Below, piece by piece: positions 1-5,725 of a stretch of 6,041 nt of DNA. Numbering within the stretch: the stretch's first letter is position 1; every line of letters begins with the position of its first letter. This DNA is from an uncultured Collinsella sp. Lineage in GTDB: Bacteria > Actinomycetota > Coriobacteriia > Coriobacteriales > Coriobacteriaceae. The stretch is taken from the NCBI GenBank assembly GCA_902494465.1, contig CABUTH010000113.1:1-6041 (forward strand), read 5' to 3'. Position numbers and translations under genes: made by a program. The notes under the pieces are model-generated. The model was not told where the DNA came from, did not search any database, and saw only the letters and a list, made by a program, of their open reading frames with translations.

Positions 1-34
1 GATTAACGCCGCGCCCGCGCCGCCTCCCCCATCG

Positions 35-43
35 TGCGATAAT
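35..43 (+). promoter_or_regulatory. Candidate extended -10 promoter for the flavodoxin-fold gene
   Basis: TGC followed by GATAAT fits the extended -10 pattern TGnTATAAT with one mismatch in the hexamer. It lies about 38 bases ahead of the ATG at 81, which predicts transcription starting near base 50. No convincing -35 hexamer is visible about 17 bases upstream, where the sequence is a GC-only run; extended -10 promoters can tolerate that. The call rests on motif match alone. Confidence 0.4.
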
Positions 44-80
44 CCTCTGCAGAAGTCATCGACAGCAGAGGGAGTTTGTG

Positions 81-704
81 ATGAAGGTTCTTTTAGTCAA
101 CGGTAGCCCCAAGGCAAACGGCAACACCGCTCGCGCGCTTGCCGAAGTCGCCGAGCAATTGCATGCCGAGGGTATCGATACCGAGGTGTTCCAGCTGGGC
201 GCCAAGCCCATTCGCGACTGCATTGGCTGTGGTCAGTGCGGCAAGCTTGGCGGACGCTGCACCTTTGACGACGACGTGGTGAACGAGCTCATCGCTGCCG
301 CCGAGCAGGCAGATGGCTTTGTCTTTGGCTCGCCCGTCTACTACGCGCACCCCAGCGGCCGCATCCTTTCGGCCCTCGATCGCGCCTTCTATGCAGGCGG
401 GCATGCCTTTGAGCACAAACCCGGCGCCGCAGTCGCCGTCGCCCGTCGCGGCGGCACGTCGACCACCTTCGATGTGCTCAACAAGTACTTCACCATTAAG
501 CAAATGCCCGTGGTCGCTTCCACGTACTGGAACAACGTCTTTGGTGCCATGCCGGGCGAGGCCGATGGAGATGCCGAGGGCCTGGCCACCATGCGCAACA
601 TCGGCAAAAACATGGCCTGGCTCCTGCGTTGCATCGAGGCAGGACAGGCCGCCGGCATCGAAGCCCCCGAAGCCGATCGCGCCCGCACCAACTTCATTCG
701 ATAA
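81..704 (+). CDS. Flavodoxin-fold NAD(P)H-dependent FMN reductase, iron-sulfur flavoprotein-like
   Basis: A 207-residue protein of the flavodoxin-like fold / NADPH-dependent FMN reductase superfamily. The N-terminal strand and FMN phosphate loop are clear (VNGSPKANGNT, residues 6-16), and a second flavin-contacting segment is GSPVYYAHPSG (83-93). Cysteines 47, 50, 53 and 60 form a compact C-x2-C-x2-C-x6-C cluster, close to the [4Fe-4S]-ligating motif of archaeal and clostridial iron-sulfur flavoproteins. A cytosolic electron-transfer role (quinone, nitro compound or low-potential partner) is inferred; the substrate cannot be read from the sequence. I chose ATG 81 over the GTG at 78 because the AGAGGGAG ribosome site at 67-74 is 6 bases from the ATG but only 3 from the GTG. 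No signal peptide or membrane segment is visible. The C-terminal 60 residues are less conserved-looking, and a structural or redox-only role for the cysteines cannot be excluded. Confidence 0.88.
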   Translation: MKVLLVNGSPKANGNTARALAEVAEQLHAEGIDTEVFQLGAKPIRDCIGCGQCGKLGGRCTFDDDVVNELIAAAEQADGFVFGSPVYYAHPSGRILSALDRAFYAGGHAFEHKPGAAVAVARRGGTSTTFDVLNKYFTIKQMPVVASTYWNNVFGAMPGEADGDAEGLATMRNIGKNMAWLLRCIEAGQAAGIEAPEADRARTNFIR

Positions 705-708
705 GTCC

Positions 709-866
709 AGCGGTGGTCACCTCGAAGTTCTATCAATGTCAGCGAAAAGCCAGCTGATGAGGCAAGGTGCCTTGAAAGAGGAGGGCGCTGGGCTTTTGCC
801 TGCGCCCGACGATTGAAAGGCAGATTGCCCATCAGATGGCTTTGCAGCGTCGAGGTGACCGCCGTT
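709..866 (+). promoter_or_regulatory. Long rod-like structured RNA / leader upstream of the ArsC-like gene
   Basis: The 185-nt gap between two genes holds an elaborate imperfect inverted repeat. From outside to inside: P1, 709-725 with 850-866 (17 bp, two G-U pairs); an asymmetric internal loop (726-745 against 844-849); P2, 746-752 with 837-843, one G/A mismatch, 754-759 with 830-835, bulged A760, then 761-765 with 825-829; a 2x2 purine mismatch (GG against GA); P3, 768-773 with 817-822; a symmetric 9x9 internal loop; and apical hairpin P4, 783-793 with 798-807, with a UUUU loop and one bulged base. About 50 base pairs in 158 bases is far beyond chance. I looked for signature sequences of the main riboswitch families, T-box, tmRNA, SRP RNA and RNase P and found none. 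A 6S-like rod, an unknown cis-regulatory RNA, or a small non-autonomous mobile element remain possible. No flanking target duplication is visible. The pairing was found by hand, without energy calculation. Confidence 0.6.
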
Positions 867-880
867 CGTTAGAACGGCGG
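859..880 (+). promoter_or_regulatory. Hairpin covering the ribosome site of the ArsC-like gene, exclusive with leader stem P1
   Basis: CCGCCGTTC (859-867) pairs perfectly with GAACGGCGG (872-880) around a GTTA loop, giving a 9-bp stem. The 3' arm runs into the only purine-rich stretch ahead of ATG 890 (CGGCGGA, 875-881, about 8 bases spacing), so formation would hide the probable Shine-Dalgarno site. Bases 859-866 are also the 3' end of leader stem P1, so the hairpin and the outer P1 pairs cannot coexist. No T-run follows (the next bases are AACATAGAT), so it is not an intrinsic terminator. Control of translation initiation is the natural inference. Confidence 0.55.
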
Positions 881-889
881 AACATAGAT

Positions 890-1231
890 ATGAACGTGCA
901 AATCTTCGGCACCAAGAAGTCCTTTGATACCAAGAAGGCCCAGCGCTATTTTAAGGAGCGTCGCATTAAGGTGCAGTTTATTGACCTTAGGGAAAAGGAG
1001 ATGAGCAAAGGCGAGCTCACGAGCGTGATGCAGGCGGTCGGCGGCATCGACAAGCTGCTCAACCCCAAAGCCAAGGACGAGGAGACGCTCGCTCTCATCC
1101 AGCACCTTACCCCCAGTCAGCGCTTCGACAAGCTGCTCAAGAACCAGCAGGTTCTAGCCGAGCCCATTGTGCGCAATGGCAAAAAGGCCACCGTCGGTTA
1201 TTGCCCCGATGTATGGGGAGCCTGGGAGTAG
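890..1231 (+). CDS. ArsC/Spx-family thioredoxin-fold protein lacking the catalytic cysteine
   Basis: A 113-residue protein, the normal length for the ArsC/Spx/YffB family, with its hallmarks: N-terminal strand QIFGTKKS (4-11), helix TKKAQRYFKERRI (14-26), the FIDLREKEMSKGEL segment, and the C-terminal KATVGYCPDVW (99-109) next to the conserved strand EPIVRNGKKAT. Where family members carry the redox cysteine (C-x-x-C or C-x-x-S/T ahead of K-K/R-A), this protein has Ser11 and Thr14, so it should not reduce arsenate by the usual thiol chemistry. The only cysteine is Cys105 near the C-terminus. Spx-like proteins bind RNA polymerase, but most actinobacterial and clostridial members of this subgroup are uncharacterised, so a regulatory role is only a possibility. 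Start: the frame is open upstream to an ATG at 836, but that lies inside the structured leader and adds 18 residues outside the fold; ATG 890 begins exactly at the first strand. Confidence 0.85.
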   Translation: MNVQIFGTKKSFDTKKAQRYFKERRIKVQFIDLREKEMSKGELTSVMQAVGGIDKLLNPKAKDEETLALIQHLTPSQRFDKLLKNQQVLAEPIVRNGKKATVGYCPDVWGAWE

Positions 1232-1317
1232 CCTGTGTTATTTGCCAGCGCGTGGGTATAAGAGCAGGCGTTTGGCATAAGATTCAACTGTAAGCCATGT
1301 CTAACAAAGGAGGGCAC

Positions 1318-2448
1318 ATGCCCCACAAACCCGTGAAGATCATCATGCTTACCGGATACCTCGGTGCCGGCAAGACCACACTGCTCAACCACATCCTCGC
1401 TAACGACGGCGGCATCCGCGCCGCCGTGATCGTCAACGATATCGGCGAGATCAACGTCGACGCCAGCCTCATCGCCGACGGCGGCCTTTCCGAGACCGAC
1501 GACCTCATCCCGCTCACCAACGGCTGCATCTGCTGTACGCTTTCGGACGACCTTGCCAACCAGCTGCAGGGCATCGCCGATTCGGGCAACTTCGATTACA
1601 TCATCATCGAGGCCTCGGGCATTTGCGAGCCCATCCCCATCGCCTACACCATCTCGAGCTTCTGTGACGAGGCCAAGGTGGGCGGCGAGCCCAAGCTCGC
1701 GCTCGACAACATCGTGGCCGTGGTCGACTGCGCCCGCATGTACGACGAGTTCAACGGCGGTCGCGACCTGCTGGCCGAGGATATCGACGAGGACGACATC
1801 GAAAGCCTGCTCATCCAGCAGATTGAATTCTGCTCCACGCTGATCCTCAACAAGACCGACACCGTGACGCCCGAGCAGGTCGCCGAGCTCAAGGCCATCG
1901 TGCGCAGCCTGCAGAAGGACGCCGTGATTGTCGAGGCTCAAAACGGCGAGGTTCCCATGGAGGAGCTGCTCGACACCGACCGCTTCGACTTTATGCGCGC
2001 CTACAACTCCGCCGCTTGGATCGAGGCCATGGAGCATCCCGAAGAGCACGACGACCCCGAGGTGCTCGAGTACGACATCGAGACCTTTGTGTACTCGCGC
2101 CGTAAGCCGTTTGACCTGCAGAAGTTCACCGATTTTGTTGAGCAGGAGTGGCCCGACGAGGTCATCCGCGTCAAGGGTCCGCTGTGGCAGGCCAGCAATC
2201 CGGACATGTGCTACATGTTTGAGCAGGCCGGCCACCAGATGCGCCTGATGGAGAACGGCCTGTTTGTCGACTCTGCGCCCGAGGGCGAGAAGCAGAAGAT
2301 CATCGACGAGAACCCCGAGATCATGCAGATTTGGGACGACGAGACGGGCGACCGTATGACGAGTCTGTGCATCATCGGCCGTCACATGGACAAGGATGCG
2401 CTCATCGCCTCCCTCGATGCCTGCCTGACCGACTGGCACCGCGCCTAG
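1318..2448 (+). CDS. COG0523/CobW-family GTP-binding metallochaperone
   Basis: A 376-residue G3E P-loop GTPase of the CobW/CobW_C (COG0523) family, whose members deliver zinc or other metals, or serve cobalamin or nitrile hydratase maturation, using GTP in the cytosol. Seen in order: Walker A GYLGAGKTT (13-21), the metal-binding NGCICCTL (68-75, the family CxCC motif at 70-73), the Walker B region YIIIEASGICEP (94-105), the guanine-specificity motif NKTD (178-181), and a C-terminal CobW_C domain from about 250 with IRVKGPLWQ as its core. There is no long His-rich linker, only a short acidic/His patch (EHPEEHDD, 239-246). The ribosome site AAAGGAGGG (1306-1314) fixes the start at ATG 1318; the in-frame ATG at 1297 has none. 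The gene follows the ArsC-like gene by 86 bp and ends 40 bp before a strong terminator. I see no convincing Zur box or cobalamin riboswitch upstream, so the metal is undetermined. Confidence 0.92.
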   Translation: MPHKPVKIIMLTGYLGAGKTTLLNHILANDGGIRAAVIVNDIGEINVDASLIADGGLSETDDLIPLTNGCICCTLSDDLANQLQGIADSGNFDYIIIEASGICEPIPIAYTISSFCDEAKVGGEPKLALDNIVAVVDCARMYDEFNGGRDLLAEDIDEDDIESLLIQQIEFCSTLILNKTDTVTPEQVAELKAIVRSLQKDAVIVEAQNGEVPMEELLDTDRFDFMRAYNSAAWIEAMEHPEEHDDPEVLEYDIETFVYSRRKPFDLQKFTDFVEQEWPDEVIRVKGPLWQASNPDMCYMFEQAGHQMRLMENGLFVDSAPEGEKQKIIDENPEIMQIWDDETGDRMTSLCIIGRHMDKDALIASLDACLTDWHRA

Positions 2449-2487
2449 GTTTATCCAAGCGGGCATTTTTCCGCCTACGTAACCGCC

Positions 2488-2528
2488 AAACCACCACGAA
2501 GGTGCCTGTCCCCTTCGTGGTGGTTTTT
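2488..2528 (+). terminator. Intrinsic terminator after the CobW-family gene, palindromic repeat copy A
   Basis: AAACCACCACGAAGG (2488-2502) pairs perfectly over 15 bp with 2512-2526 around a 9-base loop (TGCCTGTCC), and the transcript continues with T-rich sequence (TTTTT at 2524-2528). This is a good rho-independent terminator for the gene ending at 2448. The core AAGGTGCCTGTCCCCTT resembles the cores of the hairpins at 3142-3176 and 5693-5725, suggesting one repeat family. It ends only 23 bases before the trmL start, leaving no room for a trmL promoter downstream of it. Confidence 0.75.
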
Positions 2529-2549
2529 CGTTCTGAGCCAAGGAGATTC

Positions 2550-3149
2550 ATGTTCAACATTGTGCTGTATGCGCCCGAGATTCCGGCCAATACGGGCAAT
2601 ATCGGCCGTACCTGCGTGGTCACCGGCGCCCGCCTACATCTGGTGGAGCCGCTGGGCTTTTCGCTCGATGACAAGACGGTACGTCGCGCCGGCCTGGGCT
2701 ACTGGCAAAACTTGGACGTGACGACCTATGTCGGCTGGAAGGATTTCCTTGCGCGCAACGACCTCTCCCCTGCCGACGAGCGCCTACATCTGCTGACCAA
2801 AAAGGCACGCCGCGCCTATGCGCAAAGTACCTACCGCGACGGCGACTACTTGGTCTTTGGCAGCGAGAGCTCGGGCATTCCCGAGCCGCTGCTTGCCGCG
2901 GCGCCCGAGCGCTGCGCGCGCATCCCCATGCTGCGCGATTGCGACTCACTCGATAACGCCGAGGCTTGGGAAGCCCACGAGGAATCGCTGGGACATACCG
3001 AGGACAGCCACGAGGCCATCCTTCAACAGGATATCTGCGGCAACTTCGTCGACCCGGACGACTACCGCATCAGCGCACTCAACCTCTCCAACAGCGCTGC
3101 TATCGTCCTCTACGAGGCCCTGCGCCAAACAGGCTTTCCGGGAATGTGA
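2550..3149 (+). CDS. trmL: tRNA (cytidine/uridine(34)-2'-O)-methyltransferase TrmL, with an internal insertion
   Basis: A 199-residue SPOUT-class methyltransferase that, by family, transfers a methyl group from S-adenosylmethionine to the 2'-OH of the wobble nucleotide of leucine tRNAs. The N-terminus MFNIVLYAPEIPANTGNIGR (1-20) is diagnostic, including the catalytic-type motif 1 N-T-G-N-I-x-R. Motif 2 is GDYLVFGSESSGIP (98-111), and motif 3 is ALNLSNSAAIVLYEALRQ (176-193), which forms the trefoil-knot SAM pocket. E. coli TrmL has about 157 residues; the extra length here is almost all one acidic, His-containing insertion of about 40 residues (roughly 131-172) between RIPM and motif 3. Ribosome site AAGGAG (2540-2545) lies 4 bases from ATG 2550. 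The frame is open upstream into the previous gene, but that part is not TrmL-like. The stop codon lies inside the downstream palindrome. Confidence 0.93.
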   Translation: MFNIVLYAPEIPANTGNIGRTCVVTGARLHLVEPLGFSLDDKTVRRAGLGYWQNLDVTTYVGWKDFLARNDLSPADERLHLLTKKARRAYAQSTYRDGDYLVFGSESSGIPEPLLAAAPERCARIPMLRDCDSLDNAEAWEAHEESLGHTEDSHEAILQQDICGNFVDPDDYRISALNLSNSAAIVLYEALRQTGFPGM

Positions 3150-3176
3150 CAAAGGGGCTATCCCTTTGTCACATTC
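3142..3176. repeat. Palindromic repeat copy B between converging genes, possible shared terminator
   Basis: GAATGTGACAAAGGG (3142-3156) pairs perfectly over 15 bp with 3162-3176 around the 5-base loop GCTAT. It contains the trmL stop codon (3147-3149) and ends 2 bases before the stop of the convergent UvrA-like gene. Neither side carries a proper T-run, so it is not a textbook intrinsic terminator, but its position suggests bidirectional 3'-end formation or transcript stabilisation. Core and arms match copy C at 5693-5725 (GTGRCAAAGGG...CCCTTTGTCAC). Confidence 0.7.
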
Positions 3177-3178
3177 GG

Positions 3179-5671
3179 TTATAGGTAGCGACCGGTGATG
3201 CTTGCGGAGCAGGTTGCGATGTCGCCCGGCGTGCCGGCGCAGACGATTTGCCCGCCTGCGTCGCCACCGCCCGGGCCCATGTCGATCACGTAATCGGCGT
3301 TACGGATAAGATCGAGGTCGTGCTCGATCACAACAACTGTGGCGCCCTCGGCAACGAGGCCGTCAAACACACTCAACAGCACCTGAACATCGAGCGGATG
3401 CAGACCGATCGTGGGCTCATCGAACACGAATACGGCATCATCCTGCACGCGGCCCATCTCGCTCGCAAGCTTAAGGCGCTGTGCCTCACCGCCCGAAAGC
3501 GCCGGTGTGGGCTCGCCTAGGGTGAGGTAGCCCAAACCCAGGTCGTGCAAGGTCTGCAAGCGCGCCTGAACTTTCTTGAGCCCCACCGTAGCGTCGAGGG
3601 CCTCGTCCACACTCATGTCCATGAGCTGCGGCAACGTGAGCAGGCTGCCGTCCTTGCCCTCACGATGGATATGCGAGGCCGCGTCTGCATAACGTGAGCC
3701 GCGACATGCCGGACAGACGATCTCGACGTCGGGCAAAAACTGCACGTCGAGCGATATCGAGCCCGTGCCATCGCACGTAGGGCAGCGCAAGGCGCCAGTG
3801 TTGTAGCTAAATGCGCCCGCCTTGTAGCCGGCTGCCTTGGCCTCGGGCGTACGGGCGAAGGCGCGACGCAGCTCGTCATGGATGTCGGCATAAGTCGCCA
3901 CCGTCGAGCGCACGTTGGCGCCGATGGGCGTAGCGTCAATCAGGTTGGCGCGCGCGATGCCCTCGGCATCAACCCAGCGCACGTGCCTTGGCAGGCGCTC
4001 GCCGGCCATCTGCGCCTTGAGTGCCGGAATGAGCGTCTCGAGCACCAGCGTCGTCTTGCCCGAACCCGAGACGCCCGTCACCGCAACAAGGCGACCGCGC
4101 GGGATATCGACTTCGAGCGGCTTGACGGTATGGATGGCATCGGTCGCCATGCGGATATGACCCTGGTCGAACATTTCCTCGTCAGTCACCTGCGGGCGCA
4201 AGCGCTTGGGGTCTGCGCGCAAAAACGGCGCGATGCGGCTGCCCTGCGATTGTTCGACCTCGTCTACCGTGCCCGCGGCGATTACGTTACCACCGCCCGC
4301 TCCGGCAACGGGGCCCATCTCGACCAGATAGTCGGCTTCCGCCAGCACACGCGTGTCGTGGTCGACAACAACCGCGGTGTTGCCGTCATCAACCAGATCG
4401 CGCATCACGCCTACCAAGCCGTCAACGTTAGCAGGATGCAGGCCGATCGAGGGCTCATCGAGTACATACAGCACGCCCGTCGATCGGTTGCGCACCACGC
4501 GAGCGAGCTGCACACGCTGGCGCTCGCCCGTGGAGAGCGTGGCACCAGCGCGGTCGAGCGAAAGGTAATCGAGGCCCAGGTCGACCAAGCGACGGGCCGC
4601 GCTCAAAAACGAATCGCAAATATCCGTCGCCATGGACTGCATCTCGGACGGCAAGGATGCGGGCACCCCGCGCACCCACTCAATCGCCTCGCCCAGCGTC
4701 ATGTCAGCTGCCTGCGCCAGATTAATACCGCGCACCTGGGGCTGGCGCGCGGCCTCGGAGAGCCGCGTGCCGCCGCAATCGCGGCACGGCCCCTCGCGCA
4801 AAAAGCGCGCAACGCGTTTGAGGCCCTTATCGTCCTTAACCTTGGCGAGCGCATTCTCGACGGTATAGACGGCGTTGTAATAGGTAAAGTCGAGCGGCGT
4901 GGCGCCCTCGCCGTTTTTGGGAACGTAGAGAATGTGCTTCTTAACCGCCGGGCCGTGGAACACGATATCGCGCTCGGCGGGCGTGAGCTGGTTAAACGGC
5001 ACGTCGGTACGCACGCCCATCTCACCTGCCACCTGCTTCATCAGGTTCCACATGAGCGTGCCCCAGGGAAGGACCGCGCCCTCGTTGATAGTCTTCGACT
5101 CGTCGGGCACCAGGCCCGCCTCGTCCACCTCGCGCATAACGCCCGTGCCGCCGCAGGTAGGACACGCACCGCCGCTGTTGAAGGCAAGGTCCTCGGCACT
5201 TGGCGCATAGAACTCGCGGCCGCATGCGGGACATGCGAGCGACAGGCCTGCGGCCACGTTAAGGCTCGGCTCCACGCGCGCCCCGCAGTGCGGGCACACG
5301 TGACGGGCGCAACGGCTAAAGAGCAGACGCAGGCTATTGTTGAGCTCGGTCATAGTGCCAAAAGTGGAACGCACACCCGGCACACTGGGACGCTGATGCA
5401 ATGCAAGCGCCGCCGGTACGTGCAGCACCTCGTCCACCTGGGCGTGCTCGGCCTGCGTCAGACGACGTCGGGTATAGGCGCTGAGCGACTCCAGGTAACG
5501 GCGCGAGCCCTCGGCATAAAGAACTCCCATCGCCAGCGAGCTCTTGCCCGAACCCGACACGCCGGCAATACCCACGAGCTTTCCCAGCGGAATATCGATA
5601 TCGATGTCCTTGAGGTTGTGTACGCGCGCACCGCGCACCTCGATAGCACTTGGTTGTTGCGACACCGCCAT
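3179..5671 (-). CDS. uvrA2: UvrA2-type (class II) excinuclease ATPase subunit paralogue
   Basis: An 830-residue tandem ABC ATPase of the UvrA family. Domain order: Walker A GVSGSGKS (37-44), RSTFGTMTEL (101-110), zinc-type pairs CPHC (126-129), CPAC (147-150) and CPTC (170-173), CRDC (296-299), first ABC signature LSTGERQR (379-386) and Walker B VLDEPSIGLH (403-412); then second Walker A GVSGSGKT (533-540), zinc module C630/C633 and C653/C656, signature LSGGEAQR (725-732), Walker B DEP (751-753) and switch EHD (783-785). Canonical UvrA has about 940 residues; here the stretch between the RLLF region and the FNSGGACPTC segment is only about 50 residues, so the UvrB-binding domain is absent, as in UvrA2/DrrC-type proteins linked to damage or drug tolerance. 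It probably binds DNA but should not load UvrB normally. The ATG at 5671 has AAGGGGAG just ahead (5681-5674); the open frame upstream to 5722 merely reads the palindrome. Confidence 0.9.
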   Translation of the reverse strand: MAVSQQPSAIEVRGARVHNLKDIDIDIPLGKLVGIAGVSGSGKSSLAMGVLYAEGSRRYLESLSAYTRRRLTQAEHAQVDEVLHVPAALALHQRPSVPGVRSTFGTMTELNNSLRLLFSRCARHVCPHCGARVEPSLNVAAGLSLACPACGREFYAPSAEDLAFNSGGACPTCGGTGVMREVDEAGLVPDESKTINEGAVLPWGTLMWNLMKQVAGEMGVRTDVPFNQLTPAERDIVFHGPAVKKHILYVPKNGEGATPLDFTYYNAVYTVENALAKVKDDKGLKRVARFLREGPCRDCGGTRLSEAARQPQVRGINLAQAADMTLGEAIEWVRGVPASLPSEMQSMATDICDSFLSAARRLVDLGLDYLSLDRAGATLSTGERQRVQLARVVRNRSTGVLYVLDEPSIGLHPANVDGLVGVMRDLVDDGNTAVVVDHDTRVLAEADYLVEMGPVAGAGGGNVIAAGTVDEVEQSQGSRIAPFLRADPKRLRPQVTDEEMFDQGHIRMATDAIHTVKPLEVDIPRGRLVAVTGVSGSGKTTLVLETLIPALKAQMAGERLPRHVRWVDAEGIARANLIDATPIGANVRSTVATYADIHDELRRAFARTPEAKAAGYKAGAFSYNTGALRCPTCDGTGSISLDVQFLPDVEIVCPACRGSRYADAASHIHREGKDGSLLTLPQLMDMSVDEALDATVGLKKVQARLQTLHDLGLGYLTLGEPTPALSGGEAQRLKLASEMGRVQDDAVFVFDEPTIGLHPLDVQVLLSVFDGLVAEGATVVVIEHDLDLIRNADYVIDMGPGGGDAGGQIVCAGTPGDIATCSASITGRYL

Positions 5672-5692
5672 CGCTCCCCTTCCTGTTAGCCG

Positions 5693-5725
5693 AACGTGGC
5701 AAAGGGACTGTCCCTTTGTCACGTT
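5693..5725. repeat. Palindromic repeat copy C between the GNAT and UvrA2 genes
   Basis: AACGTGGCAAAGGGA (5693-5707) pairs over 15 bp (one G-U pair) with 5711-5725 around a CTG loop; the core is AAAGGGACTGTCCCTTT. It contains two bases of the GNAT gene's stop codon (5724-5726) and lies 22-54 bases ahead of the UvrA2 start. On the - strand no T-run follows, so it may act as a weak terminator, attenuator or 3'-end protector rather than a full stop. It shares arms and core with copy B at 3142-3176. Confidence 0.7.

Noticed and set aside
313..816. Overlapping frames across the flavodoxin-fold gene, including one extending into the leader at 705-816.
   Set aside because: Their Pro/Ser/Arg-rich composition is typical of out-of-frame GC-rich DNA, there is no ribosome site, and the true frame has clear family motifs.
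850..880. A possible T-box antiterminator resemblance (GAGGTGACCGCC).
   Set aside because: It lacks the full T-box consensus around GGTGGNACCGCG, no specifier loop is visible, and the downstream gene is not an amino-acid-related gene.
1242..1283. Promoter-like hexamers ahead of the CobW-family gene (TTGCCA, TATAAG, TAAGAT).
   Set aside because: TTGCCA and TATAAG are only 9 bases apart, and no other combination gives an acceptable spacing with two good hexamers. A promoter is possible but not supportable from sequence.
1232..1317. A Zur-type operator or cobalamin riboswitch that would reveal the metal handled by the CobW-family gene.
   Set aside because: No AT-rich dyad of Zur-box type and no B12-box-like sequence is visible in the 86-base gap.
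1198..2541. A 447-codon open frame on the - strand, antisense to the CobW-family gene.
   Set aside because: It is the complement of a GTPase gene with all motifs in place, its translation is low-complexity Val/Leu/Asp/Gly-rich, and it crosses a terminator.
2331..2549. An N-terminal extension of the trmL frame back into the CobW-family gene.
   Set aside because: The TrmL family begins at MFNIVLY, the ribosome site AAGGAG is placed for ATG 2550, and the extension reads through a terminator hairpin.
3878..5689. A 603-codon open frame on the + strand, antisense to the UvrA2 gene.
   Set aside because: It mirrors a strongly supported coding frame. High GC and biased codon use remove stops from the opposite strand. 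The translation is rich in Arg/His/Ala with no recognisable domain.
5672..5722. A 17-residue N-terminal extension of the UvrA2 frame from a GTG at 5722.
   Set aside because: Those codons are read from the palindrome, no ribosome site precedes them, and AAGGGGAG is placed for ATG 5671.
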